39,205 nt of DNA from Candidatus Obscuribacterales bacterium (GTDB lineage: Bacteria; Cyanobacteriota; Vampirovibrionia; Obscuribacterales; Obscuribacteraceae), in NCBI GenBank assembly GCA_021732565.1, contig JAKFUT010000195.1, positions 1 through 39,205 of the forward strand, read 5' to 3'. A program made the position numbers and the translations under genes. Below, one piece after another: positions 17,404 to 25,098 of this stretch. The notes under the pieces were generated by a model, which had not been told where the DNA came from, did no database searches, and was given only the letters and a program-made list of their open reading frames with translations. The first letter of the stretch is position 1. Every line of letters starts with the position of its first letter.

Positions 17404-18348
17404 TTATCCCGGTCTATCGCACCGGGTTCCCCGCGAATCTGCACGCTGTAATTGAAGCGAACCTCCCACAATGATGTGATTGACCTCGTCCAGACCCAGT
17501 TGGGTAAGCATTTTCTGGCGAATGAGACGCTCAGTCATCGCCTCCCACATGACGTCTTGCCCGTAGACCTCTTTCAATAGTGTGGCAGCTTCCGTCGGAT
17601 ACCCGCAGTTCAACAGAGTTATGCCATACCAGTAGCGAAATTCCACATTCTCAGGAGTGAGGTCAATCGCGGCTTGATAAAGGGAAAGCGCGGAGTTATG
17701 GTCACCTAAATTCCAGCACAGGTCACCTTCGTTCATCAGATTATATGCCTTATCCATCCTTACCAACCGCCTCAACTCCAACAGCGGTTCTGGATGATCC
17801 GCTACCTGAAGATTAATACGTAGAGGCATACCTGGCTCCGCCGGCGCCACCATTAACCCAACGGCTTGGCGCCCTCGCATATCACCACCCACAAGATCTC
17901 CTGCCTCAAGGCAAGAGCAGAGACGTTCAATAAACGAACCTGAAGATTCCAGGAAATCCTCCATCATGGCGGGTATCACTTGTGCGTTGCTCATCATATT
18001 GGCCTGTACACTGAAGCCCTCTCCTGCTAAATGGTCCGAAACGTCAAAACAATTTGCGCCGGTATGCACAGCGACTTCGCCCCGGCGATCAACAATTGCT
18101 ACCTGGCGATTCTCTCGAAAGGCATCCCCGGCTAGCAAGAGTGCCAACGCTTCTTCCGCTGATTTACCCGAACGCAAATCTTCCCGGGCTTTCAAGCCGA
18201 CCGCCTGCCCAAGACAAGCCTGTATTGCCATTACTCCGACGCCACTTTCGATAACCGGCACAGTACAGCCAACGTTAAACCAGTGTGATGCCACAGCAAC
18301 ACCAAAATCACCAGTTTCTTCGTCTCTGGCTACAATGGAAAACGTCAT
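17404..18348 (-). CDS. DUF1028 (Ntn-hydrolase-like) protein with C-terminal TPR
   Basis: A protein of 314 aa from the ATG at 18348, chosen because GGAAGGAGG lies 6 nt upstream; the open frame extends 13 codons further. Residues 1-215 are a typical DUF1028 domain: MTFSIVARDEETGDFGVAVAS, GVGVMAIQA, then HTGANCF and GEGFSVQANMM. The family is predicted to have the Ntn-hydrolase fold. Residues about 225-290 are TPR-like (LMNEGDLCWNLGDHNSALSL). Many DUF1028 proteins carry an extra C-terminal module, often described as peptidoglycan-binding; TPR is the version here. No signal peptide, so it is cytoplasmic. It lies inside the duplicated TPR/GW region with 16-bp direct repeats on both sides, hinting that it was inserted there. 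Confidence 0.85.
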   Translation of the reverse strand: MTFSIVARDEETGDFGVAVASHWFNVGCTVPVIESGVGVMAIQACLGQAVGLKAREDLRSGKSAEEALALLLAGDAFRENRQVAIVDRRGEVAVHTGANCFDVSDHLAGEGFSVQANMMSNAQVIPAMMEDFLESSGSFIERLCSCLEAGDLVGGDMRGRQAVGLMVAPAEPGMPLRINLQVADHPEPLLELRRLVRMDKAYNLMNEGDLCWNLGDHNSALSLYQAAIDLTPENVEFRYWYGITLLNCGYPTEAATLLKEVYGQDVMWEAMTERLIRQKMLTQLGLDEVNHIIVGGSLQLQRADSRGTRCDRPG

Positions 18349-18416
18349 AGTTGCCTCCTTCCCTGAACAAGCAGGAATGTTAATCATGAATATCGCTCAA
18401 ATGCCGGAGCCCTGCG

Positions 18417-18432
18417 AACGTTGTTCCGCTTA
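18417..18432 (+). repeat. 16-bp direct repeat flanking the DUF1028 gene, right copy
   Basis: Identical to 17353-17368. It overlaps the LFRL codons at the start of the TPR fossil, so the repeated sequence is itself TPR-gene coding sequence. Confidence 0.6.
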
Positions 18433-18561
18433 AAAGCAAATTTCCTTACTATGCTTGAGCGATACGACGAAGCTAAAATTTGGCGCGCCAAGTCCCTGAG
18501 CGTGGCGCCGATAAGCCCCGTGGGCAAGGGAAAAGCTGAAGGTCGATTAAGACAACATTGA
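18421..18561 (+). pseudogene. Fossil C-terminus of a third TPR paralogue
   Basis: The plus-strand frame beginning TTG TTC CGC at 18421 reads LFRLKANFLTMLERYDEAKI and on through WRAKS. This matches the last ~35 residues of the two intact TPR proteins almost exactly. The frame then continues through an unrelated tail to a TGA at 18559. There is no start codon, and nothing TPR-like lies to the left, where the DUF1028 gene begins. It points at the truncated GW-protein paralogue, just as intact copy 1 faces the 13764 gene. Confidence 0.8.
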
Positions 18562-18691
18562 ACCCGGCCATCTTTCCCGCGGAACTAATCCCTGTGCCGA
18601 ACACCAGAGAGCCTGCCTGTAATGTGTCCTCCACTCCAAGACACCCCAAAACAGCTTTTGAACTCCGAGGCGCACGCACCGTGCTTCAACA

Positions 18692-19132
18692 CTATCTTTT
18701 GTGCGGTTCGATTATCCGTTGTGGAACAAACTCCTTGACTTTCGGCACCGTTGCCTTTGTCCTGGTTGGCGACGGGCTGATTACCCCATTGGTCAACTCA
18801 ATCGTTGGCAGAGCACATGGCAAATCAGTCGAAGCCTTCTCGTTTGACTGAGGTCGAACCGCTGGAACCTCGCCATTCACCTTGGCGGAACTCATGCCGC
18901 TCCCTGGTCCGTCTGATCCGGGAGTAAGTCTTTCCATTCCAACAGGACCCACCTCCACCGAACCAATTCGTGATCGGCCTGCAGCAGGATGGTCTTCACC
19001 TTTTGAAAATTGGCACTTTGTCAAAATCGTATAAGTTTGCGCCATCAGTCCGTGCTGCCAATCATCCGCATTACCTTCATCAGTATTAAATAACTTACCT
19101 ACAGTCAACTCTGTCTCAGAATTTCGATCCAT
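18692..19132 (-). CDS. Truncated paralogue of the two-GW-domain protein (N-terminal part only)
   Basis: A protein of 146 aa from the ATG at 19132, which has GGAGGG about 9 nt upstream. Residues 1-115 align throughout with the 13764 protein: DWQHGL against DWRQGL, SKGEDHPAAGRSRIGSVEVG against PKGEDRPAAGRPRLDSIEVG, and LPTIEL. The GW domains are missing; the last ~30 residues (SPSPTRTKATVPKVKEF) are unrelated. The 55-bp leader is also conserved. It could be a remnant of the inverted duplication or a functional free N-terminal domain. It follows the GW-domain gene at 19197 by 64 bp on the same strand, so both parts of the fused protein remain adjacent here as separate genes. Confidence 0.6.
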   Translation of the reverse strand: MDRNSETELTVGKLFNTDEGNADDWQHGLMAQTYTILTKCQFSKGEDHPAAGRSRIGSVEVGPVGMERLTPGSDGPGSGMSSAKVNGEVPAVRPQSNEKASTDLPCALPTIELTNGVISPSPTRTKATVPKVKEFVPQRIIEPHKR

Positions 19133-19196
19133 GTGCATTCCCTCCGGGCTACAAGATGATGAAAACATTCGCAGGTTGCAACAAGTTGGCAATTGA

Positions 19197-20030
19197 TCAT
19201 CTCTTCAAAGTATTCGATTTGATTGAGTTCATAAATTTCTGAGGATCGAATGCGGAGTTGAGCAACTGTAAGGTCCAGTCATCTTTGAATGGAATTTGGT
19301 TGCGGTCTTGGGAGCCACCTTCGATAATAAATTTGCTAATTGGATTTGTAGGAGTACAATCCACAATGCTAATTCGGATGTTCGCGCCTTGTTTTAACAA
19401 GAGCTGGTTGATACCTTTGACAAACTCACTCCGCTGACCGGAGGTAGTCGCCATCCTTACCGCAGTGAGCACATCATCCCAACCTCCTGCACAGAAATGT
19501 CCAGTACCTTTGGCCTCGGCGATGCGTTCGCAGATTACGGGATAGAGCTTGTTTTGAAGTGCCGGGGTCCAACCTTCCTTGCGAAACTGCTCGACAGCGT
19601 TCAGGTGGTCGAAGTTCTTAGTGTGGATCATATCGGAATCGTCAAACATCTCCTGACGATCTCTCGTCATTTTTCGAGCCTGTGCCTCAAGCGTCTCAAC
19701 TCTTTGCCGGGCCACGGCGATTGCTTGCGCGTTAACTTGAAGCCGCTCGCGAAGCTCAGGAACACTCAGGTCGCGGTAGGGATTTTTGAACTCTACGTCT
19801 GAGTCATCCAGGCTTTTCGATGCGCTTCGTGGTGTGGAACGTAGAATTTCATCCGACGACGGAAAGCCGAACTTCTCGAGACCGTTTGGTATACCAGATC
19901 GATCCTTCCGATCAATTCTAGCTCTGTCGGCTGAAAAGACTTCCTGACGAAATATCTCTTCGGCAGACTCACTCTGGTCTTTCTGATCCTTACGCTCGTT
20001 TTCATCTGTTTCGCGTTGAGTTGAAGTCAT
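19197..20030 (-). CDS. Unrecognised protein with coiled coil and one GW domain
   Basis: A protein of 277 aa; the start at 20030 has GGAG 9 nt upstream (a longer in-frame start at 20093 has none). Residues 1-45 are strongly polar (Asp/Glu/Lys/Arg/Gln). Residues about 88-128 look like a coiled coil (LSVPELRERLQVNAQAI). Residues 138-238 are one GW domain, very close to the first copy in the 13764 protein: FDHLNAVEQFRKEGW, KLYPVIC, GGWDDVLTAVRMA, SEFVKGIN, FIIEGG. The last 40 residues may be the start of a lost second copy. No signal peptide or membrane segment. It is divergent from TPR copy 2. The function is unknown. Confidence 0.72.
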   Translation of the reverse strand: MTSTQRETDENERKDQKDQSESAEEIFRQEVFSADRARIDRKDRSGIPNGLEKFGFPSSDEILRSTPRSASKSLDDSDVEFKNPYRDLSVPELRERLQVNAQAIAVARQRVETLEAQARKMTRDRQEMFDDSDMIHTKNFDHLNAVEQFRKEGWTPALQNKLYPVICERIAEAKGTGHFCAGGWDDVLTAVRMATTSGQRSEFVKGINQLLLKQGANIRISIVDCTPTNPISKFIIEGGSQDRNQIPFKDDWTLQLLNSAFDPQKFMNSIKSNTLKR

Positions 20031-20262
20031 GGATTTATCTCCAAAATAGCGCCGTAGAACCAAAATCAAGCTTGCTTTCCCTATCGGGGGCACCGAGTAG
20101 AGAGACTCAATCTTTGGAATCTATCAGCCCTCGCCAGCCTCGAATCGTTCCTGATGCGCCTACCTTAATTGCTCAGCGTTGCAGGAAGTTGGCAAAGATA
20201 ACCGGACTAGAATTCGCTTACAGTGACTAGAATATGGATTGAGGAAGTTGAAGGGGCCCGGG
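20031..20262. promoter_or_regulatory. Divergent promoter region of the GW-domain gene and TPR copy 2
   Basis: These 232 bp lie between two outward-facing genes and must hold both promoters. No convincing -35/-10 pairs could be picked by eye. AAGGGG lies 8 nt before the ATG at 20263. Confidence 0.35.
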
Positions 20263-22101
20263 ATGAGTTTCGATGAACTGAACCAACCTGCGTTAAAGAA
20301 TCGAACACTAAATACCATGCACTATTTCGCGAAGCTAGCATTTCTGACTTCGATTGTCTGCTCGCTGACTCCCGGACTTGCGATCGCAAGACCACCCTAT
20401 ACATGGAGTGATGTTGAGAAGTTCACAAGGCTCCTGACGAAAAAGCCTGGTGATTACAATCTGCACAAGAGGAGAGCAGACGCATATCTCGACGTTGAGC
20501 ACCTGCAAGATGCTCTGAAAGACTATCGTGTTTCACTTAGCCTGCGAGCGGATCAACCATACGTATTCGCTGCTCTCGCCCGGATGGACGTGAATGACGG
20601 AAAAGTCGAATCGGCCAAAGAAAACCTTCGGAAAGCAATGGCAAGCTGGCGTGAAGACAGCCCTGACTGGCAAGATGCGGCTCGATACACCTGTAGTGTA
20701 ATCGACGCGCTTGCCTCCCGAAAAAAATTGGACGTGGCAAACGAAGTGCCAACGATTCAGGTGCGCATGGCACAGATCAAGTCTCCACACCCTCAAGATG
20801 GTGGGCTGGTGGATTGCATCCTCGGTCGATTGGAAGAGCTCAGGGGGAATAAGAGCAAGGCACAAACACTGTATCTGAAATCAATAATGAAAACCCCGCT
20901 GGAAATTCGGCGCGTTGCATACGCAAAGACCGCATGGTTCTATCAACGACAGAAGGACTTCGGCACAGCAATGGCTCTACTCACAGAGGCAATGGAACAG
21001 TGCAAATCTGCTGAAGACAAAAGCTCCTTGCTCCGCACCAGAATTGATCTCGCCGCAAAATCAACTGATCTCGGTTGCAAAGATGGATGGATCAAAGATG
21101 TAATAGATGTCTTGCCCGAACCAGAGGGACCATACTATGCAGGGGTATTAGGGGAACGGATGGTGACGTTACTATCTTGCGACAAAACGCAGTTTCTGAG
21201 GGTGTGTCGTGAAATCCGAATGAAACACCAAAGATATCCCTCCTCACCAGGACTTGCGATAGCAGACGGCTTCATCGATAGCTTATCTGGTCGAGACAGT
21301 CTTTTCCGAACAAAATTTGCCAGGGCTGTAAACTCAATTTCTCGATGTAACCAACACATTGCCTGGAGCAGCCGATCACAATTCTACGTTGCGCAGAAAA
21401 AATTCACCCAAGCCTTCTGCGATCGCTGCGAAGCACTTAAGATTTGTCCGCCTTCAACCAAGCAGCCTTATTTCAACAGCGCCGGCCAGCTGCTTGCTCA
21501 GTGCGACGTACGGAAGGACTGGTCTAAGCTTGAAGCAAACTGCAATTATTTGATGCTTGATTTCGAATGCAATGAATTCATCCCCAATTTTATAGACGCT
21601 GTGCTCTCCCACGAACAAATCAAGGCAGCAAGTAAAAGTTGGCGAGCGTTACTGAGTAAGCAACCAAACAACGCAAGCCTGAAATATATGGTGGGAACAG
21701 CCGACTACAGGAGCCATAGACTTGATTCCGCCATCCAATGTTTTTCAGGCGCAATTGCACTCCACCCGAAGTGGCAGGCGCCTCTTCACAAACGTTCGGA
21801 TTGCTACCGCTCAATGAAGCGGTATAAAGATGCTGAGGCGGACCTGACCAGTGCAATTTCCATACAGCCTAACCTGGTTCTTTTGATTTCCCGAGCTGAG
21901 CTATTCGACGAGTTGGAGAAACCCGTTCCTGGCCTCACCGACGTGGAGCAGGCACTCCAACTCACCGATAAGACACCTGGTGGTTCACCATTCAAATCAC
22001 AGTTATTCCGCTTGAAAGCAGACTTCCTTGATATGCTTGAGCGATACGCGGAGGCCAAAATTTGGCGCGCTAAGTCCAAAGAGATAGCTGGCAGTAATTG
22101 A
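20263..22101 (+). CDS. Secreted or membrane-anchored TPR protein, copy 2
   Basis: A protein of 612 aa from the ATG at 20263; an upstream in-frame TTG is less likely. It begins MSFDEL like copy 1 and has a hydrophobic segment at about residues 23-40 (LAFLTSIVCSLTPGLAIA), so it is exported or anchored. TPR units lie at about 45-130 (KKPGDYNLHKRRADAYLDVE), 195-260 and 475-570. It matches copy 1 end to end at roughly half the positions, including WSDVEKFTRLL/WNSVSYFTGLL, FRTKFARAVN, CNYLMLDFE and the shared C-terminus. It lies head to head with the GW-domain gene, whereas copy 1 lies tail to tail with one, so linkage is kept but the arrangement differs. A histidine kinase gene follows 110 bp downstream. 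Confidence 0.82.
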   Translation: MSFDELNQPALKNRTLNTMHYFAKLAFLTSIVCSLTPGLAIARPPYTWSDVEKFTRLLTKKPGDYNLHKRRADAYLDVEHLQDALKDYRVSLSLRADQPYVFAALARMDVNDGKVESAKENLRKAMASWREDSPDWQDAARYTCSVIDALASRKKLDVANEVPTIQVRMAQIKSPHPQDGGLVDCILGRLEELRGNKSKAQTLYLKSIMKTPLEIRRVAYAKTAWFYQRQKDFGTAMALLTEAMEQCKSAEDKSSLLRTRIDLAAKSTDLGCKDGWIKDVIDVLPEPEGPYYAGVLGERMVTLLSCDKTQFLRVCREIRMKHQRYPSSPGLAIADGFIDSLSGRDSLFRTKFARAVNSISRCNQHIAWSSRSQFYVAQKKFTQAFCDRCEALKICPPSTKQPYFNSAGQLLAQCDVRKDWSKLEANCNYLMLDFECNEFIPNFIDAVLSHEQIKAASKSWRALLSKQPNNASLKYMVGTADYRSHRLDSAIQCFSGAIALHPKWQAPLHKRSDCYRSMKRYKDAEADLTSAISIQPNLVLLISRAELFDELEKPVPGLTDVEQALQLTDKTPGGSPFKSQLFRLKADFLDMLERYAEAKIWRAKSKEIAGSN

Positions 22102-22211
22102 AGCGAGCTTGAGCGCGTCTGACGCGAAACGAGCGGCCAGCTCGCGGACGAGGCGACGAGGAGTCGCAAGAGCGCTTACAATTGAGCCAGACAACCACCG
22201 GAGACCAGATA

Positions 22212-24095
22212 ATGTCGGCAGACAGCAGGAATGATGCCCTAACCGTGGATACTCAGATTGGCCCGATGGACCAGCTCAGTGTCTTCCAAAAGGGATTGTT
22301 GCTCGTCTGCTTGCCAATGGTTTTTCAAATAGTCTTCGTCGGAAGCATGTCCTGGATGACTGCCAAGGCCGAGGAATCACTGAAGTTCGAAAGGCACTCC
22401 AAACTCATCTTAATGACAACAGAGCGCATTGTGGGAGCCTCATTCGACGGAGCCCGGCTAGGGTGGCTCAGTATGGCTACACAGTCGCCAGAATCTCTGA
22501 AGGCCGCCAAGGATCGACTCAACGAAATAAGAATACAGTCTGCGAAATTGAAAGAGTTGGTGGCATCCGATCCGGAGCAAGTGAGGAACTACCAGGATTT
22601 CGTATTGACGGTAGATCATGCAGTTGATGAAGGGGAAACTCTAGTTGCAGAGGGCGAACAGGGAATTGTGATGAATCGGAAAGGTTCTGACGTGCTTCGC
22701 GACTGGCGACGAACCATCAACAAGCTTTCGGTCAAGGCACGAAAGATTGCGGACTACGAGGAAAAGAAAAGAGCAGAGTTGCCACTTCGTGAAGACCAGC
22801 AACGGGCTCAATTGAAGCTTGTTCTGTATGCCGGAATGGCAGCCAGCGTAGTAATGACCTTCTTGCTGTTGGGATATTTCACCAAGACGTTCTCCAGAAG
22901 AATCACTTTTCTGAAAAAGAACACCGAACGGTTCGCCAGGGAAGAAATTCTTCTGCCCCAACTAGTGGGCGCCGATGAACTGTCAGCTCTCGACAAATCC
23001 TTTCACTACATGGCTGCCACGCTGTCTAGCAGCAGACGCAAGGAGCGAGCCATACTGGCAAACAGCTCCGACGTCATTTGTTCATTGGACACAGACCTGA
23101 ATTTCATTGAAGCCAATCAAGCAAGTCTCTCTCAGTGGGGAATTGAACGGGAAGCAATTACAGGCAAAAATCTACTCAGCATGGTCGTCGACAGTGACTG
23201 CGCCCGGGTACAGGCAGCGTTCTTATCGAGGAGAAAAGAAGGTCATTCCGCGGTTGAATTTCGGATGCAAAAAGCAGACGGCACGGAAGTGCATACATCA
23301 TGGTCTCTCACATGGGTCGCCGAGGAGGGCACCTTTTACTGCGTATCTAGAGACGTAACGGAGGAACAAAGACTCATCAGAGCCAAGCAAGAATTCATGA
23401 GCATGGTCTCTCATGACATTCGCTCACCAATGACTGCGCTCAAGCTCCTGATCGAGAGCGTGTCGACGGGTGCTCACGGGGAGTTGTCCTCGAGGGGTGT
23501 ACACATGCTGGAAACTGCAAATCATAGTCTCTCGCGAATCATTAGACTCGTAACTCAAATATTGGACATCGACAAAGCCGGCGCCGGAGAAATGATTCTC
23601 CAGTTATCCGAAGTGAAATTGATCGAACTCATCAGCGTCGTAACTGAGCTGCAGTCTCTTGCGGACAATAAGAAACTGTCGGTAAAGCCTTCCGTAGATC
23701 CAAATGATGACGAACTGAGTTTGTTAGTGGACAAAGACAGAATCTCACAGGTGCTGATCAACTTACTCTCCAATGCCATCAAGTATTCTCCTCGAGGCGG
23801 GGTCATCGAAATAATAGCTGTCGTGGAAGGATCTTGGATAAAAATTTCCGTTTCTGATTGCGGATCTGGCATTCCGGCTGACCGCATTGAGACTGTTTTC
23901 GAACGATTCAAACAGGTAGCCGACGCTTCAGGTATACACAAACAAGGAACCGGATTGGGCCTGGCAATTAGTAAAACCATTATCGAGCTGCATGGCGGTA
24001 GCATCGGGGTCAACAGCGTCGAGGGCAAAGGGAGTACGTTTTGGATTCTCTTACCGCTTAATCAATCTTCCGCAGCGGTGCACCCAGACGGATGA
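22212..24095 (+). CDS. Membrane sensor histidine kinase with PAS domain
   Basis: A protein of 627 aa. ATG at 22212 is preferred over the upstream TTG because GGAG lies 10 nt before it. The order is: membrane segment 1 (about 28-49), an extracytoplasmic helical sensor (50-200, CHASE3-like), membrane segment 2 (201-223), HAMP-like linker (224-278), PAS (about 280-385), HisKA with phospho-acceptor His401 in MVSHDIRSPMTALK, then HATPase with N-box NLLSNAIKYSP (Asn521), G1 DCGSG, F-box FERFK and G2 GTGLGL. All catalytic boxes are intact. It should autophosphorylate and pass the phosphate to the response regulator encoded 151 bp downstream. The signal is unknown. Confidence 0.95.
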   Translation: MSADSRNDALTVDTQIGPMDQLSVFQKGLLLVCLPMVFQIVFVGSMSWMTAKAEESLKFERHSKLILMTTERIVGASFDGARLGWLSMATQSPESLKAAKDRLNEIRIQSAKLKELVASDPEQVRNYQDFVLTVDHAVDEGETLVAEGEQGIVMNRKGSDVLRDWRRTINKLSVKARKIADYEEKKRAELPLREDQQRAQLKLVLYAGMAASVVMTFLLLGYFTKTFSRRITFLKKNTERFAREEILLPQLVGADELSALDKSFHYMAATLSSSRRKERAILANSSDVICSLDTDLNFIEANQASLSQWGIEREAITGKNLLSMVVDSDCARVQAAFLSRRKEGHSAVEFRMQKADGTEVHTSWSLTWVAEEGTFYCVSRDVTEEQRLIRAKQEFMSMVSHDIRSPMTALKLLIESVSTGAHGELSSRGVHMLETANHSLSRIIRLVTQILDIDKAGAGEMILQLSEVKLIELISVVTELQSLADNKKLSVKPSVDPNDDELSLLVDKDRISQVLINLLSNAIKYSPRGGVIEIIAVVEGSWIKISVSDCGSGIPADRIETVFERFKQVADASGIHKQGTGLGLAISKTIIELHGGSIGVNSVEGKGSTFWILLPLNQSSAAVHPDG

Positions 24096-24246
24096 CCACT
24101 CAACTCAATTCCAAGTGAGAGCGAAGAGCAACTCAATACTGCGCTGATTCCAACTGGCGAAAGCAGCCGTTACATTTTGTTTGTCCAAGTTTCGCATTTT
24201 CGGAACCTGGCATTGGTATATTGTGGATCTCTGAGGTGTCATTGTA

Positions 24247-24933
24247 ATGTCAAGAATTCTTCTCGTTGAAGATGACTTACAAGTTAGTGAACTCGTCGGC
24301 CAACAACTTCGGTCGGCCGGTTACGTCATAGACATCGTAAATGAGGGTACCGACGGTGCTTTTGCTGCCACGACCCGACGGTACGACTTAATCATTTTAG
24401 ATTGGGAATTACCCGGCTTGTCCGGTCTGGAAATCTTACGAGAGCTTCGCTCAAAATCTGTCGGCACTCCCGTGTTAATGCTTACCGGTAAGTCAGAGAT
24501 CGCTCACAAGGAATCGGGTCTAGACGCCGGTGCTGACGACTATTTAACAAAGCCCTTCGCGACCAGGGAGTTAACAGCCAGAGTGCGTGCACTGTTGCGC
24601 CGATCGGTAACAGTGGCTCCCTCCGATGGTATCAATTTTGAAAATATGAGAGTCGATTGCGCCGCCAGACTTGTGTTCGTCAATGGTGCAGAATTAGATC
24701 TGTTCCCCAGAGAATATCTGCTGCTGGAGTTTCTGGTAAAAAACCACGATCACGTTTTTACAGCATCAGAGTTGATAGAAAACATCTGGCCGATGGAGTC
24801 GGGTGCAAGCGATCTCGCCGTGCGCACAGTTGTTTCACGGCTTCGCAGCAAACTTGAGGCCAGCGGCAGTACTGGTTATCTGGAAACCATTCGCGGTTTG
24901 GGATACAAGCTCACGAGACGAGACGCACACTAG
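24247..24933 (+). CDS. OmpR/PhoB-family response regulator
   Basis: A protein of 228 aa, a standard length. The receiver domain (1-118) has the acidic pocket EDD (residues 8-10), phospho-acceptor Asp52 in LIILDWELPG, Thr80 and Lys102 in TKPF. The C-terminal winged helix (about 130-225) has PREYLLLEFLVKN, the recognition-helix area VRTVVSRLRSKLE and the closing IRGLGYKL. GAGGTG lies 9 nt before the ATG. It is the partner of the upstream kinase; a -10-like TATATT at 24217-24222 would allow a separate transcript, but no good -35 accompanies it. Target genes cannot be read from the sequence. Confidence 0.95.
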   Translation: MSRILLVEDDLQVSELVGQQLRSAGYVIDIVNEGTDGAFAATTRRYDLIILDWELPGLSGLEILRELRSKSVGTPVLMLTGKSEIAHKESGLDAGADDYLTKPFATRELTARVRALLRRSVTVAPSDGINFENMRVDCAARLVFVNGAELDLFPREYLLLEFLVKNHDHVFTASELIENIWPMESGASDLAVRTVVSRLRSKLEASGSTGYLETIRGLGYKLTRRDAH

Positions 24934-25098
24934 CGAGCAGCGCAAGTTGTTGCATCCATCTACAATGTCATTTCCTCCAATTCACACATCACTCTGCGTG
25001 TCCTTGAAATTCTTCCTCTTCTTTCGCCCCCCGTCCTTTCTTAGCCTGCATGTGTGCGGTGTCTAAATTCCAAAGCGAAGCGTCGCATTCTTTGATAG

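Noticed and set aside
17219..17455. Plus-strand 78-aa frame containing LFRL, considered as a second TPR fossil
   Set aside because: Only the 16-bp direct repeat matches; the residues before it do not resemble the TPR family.
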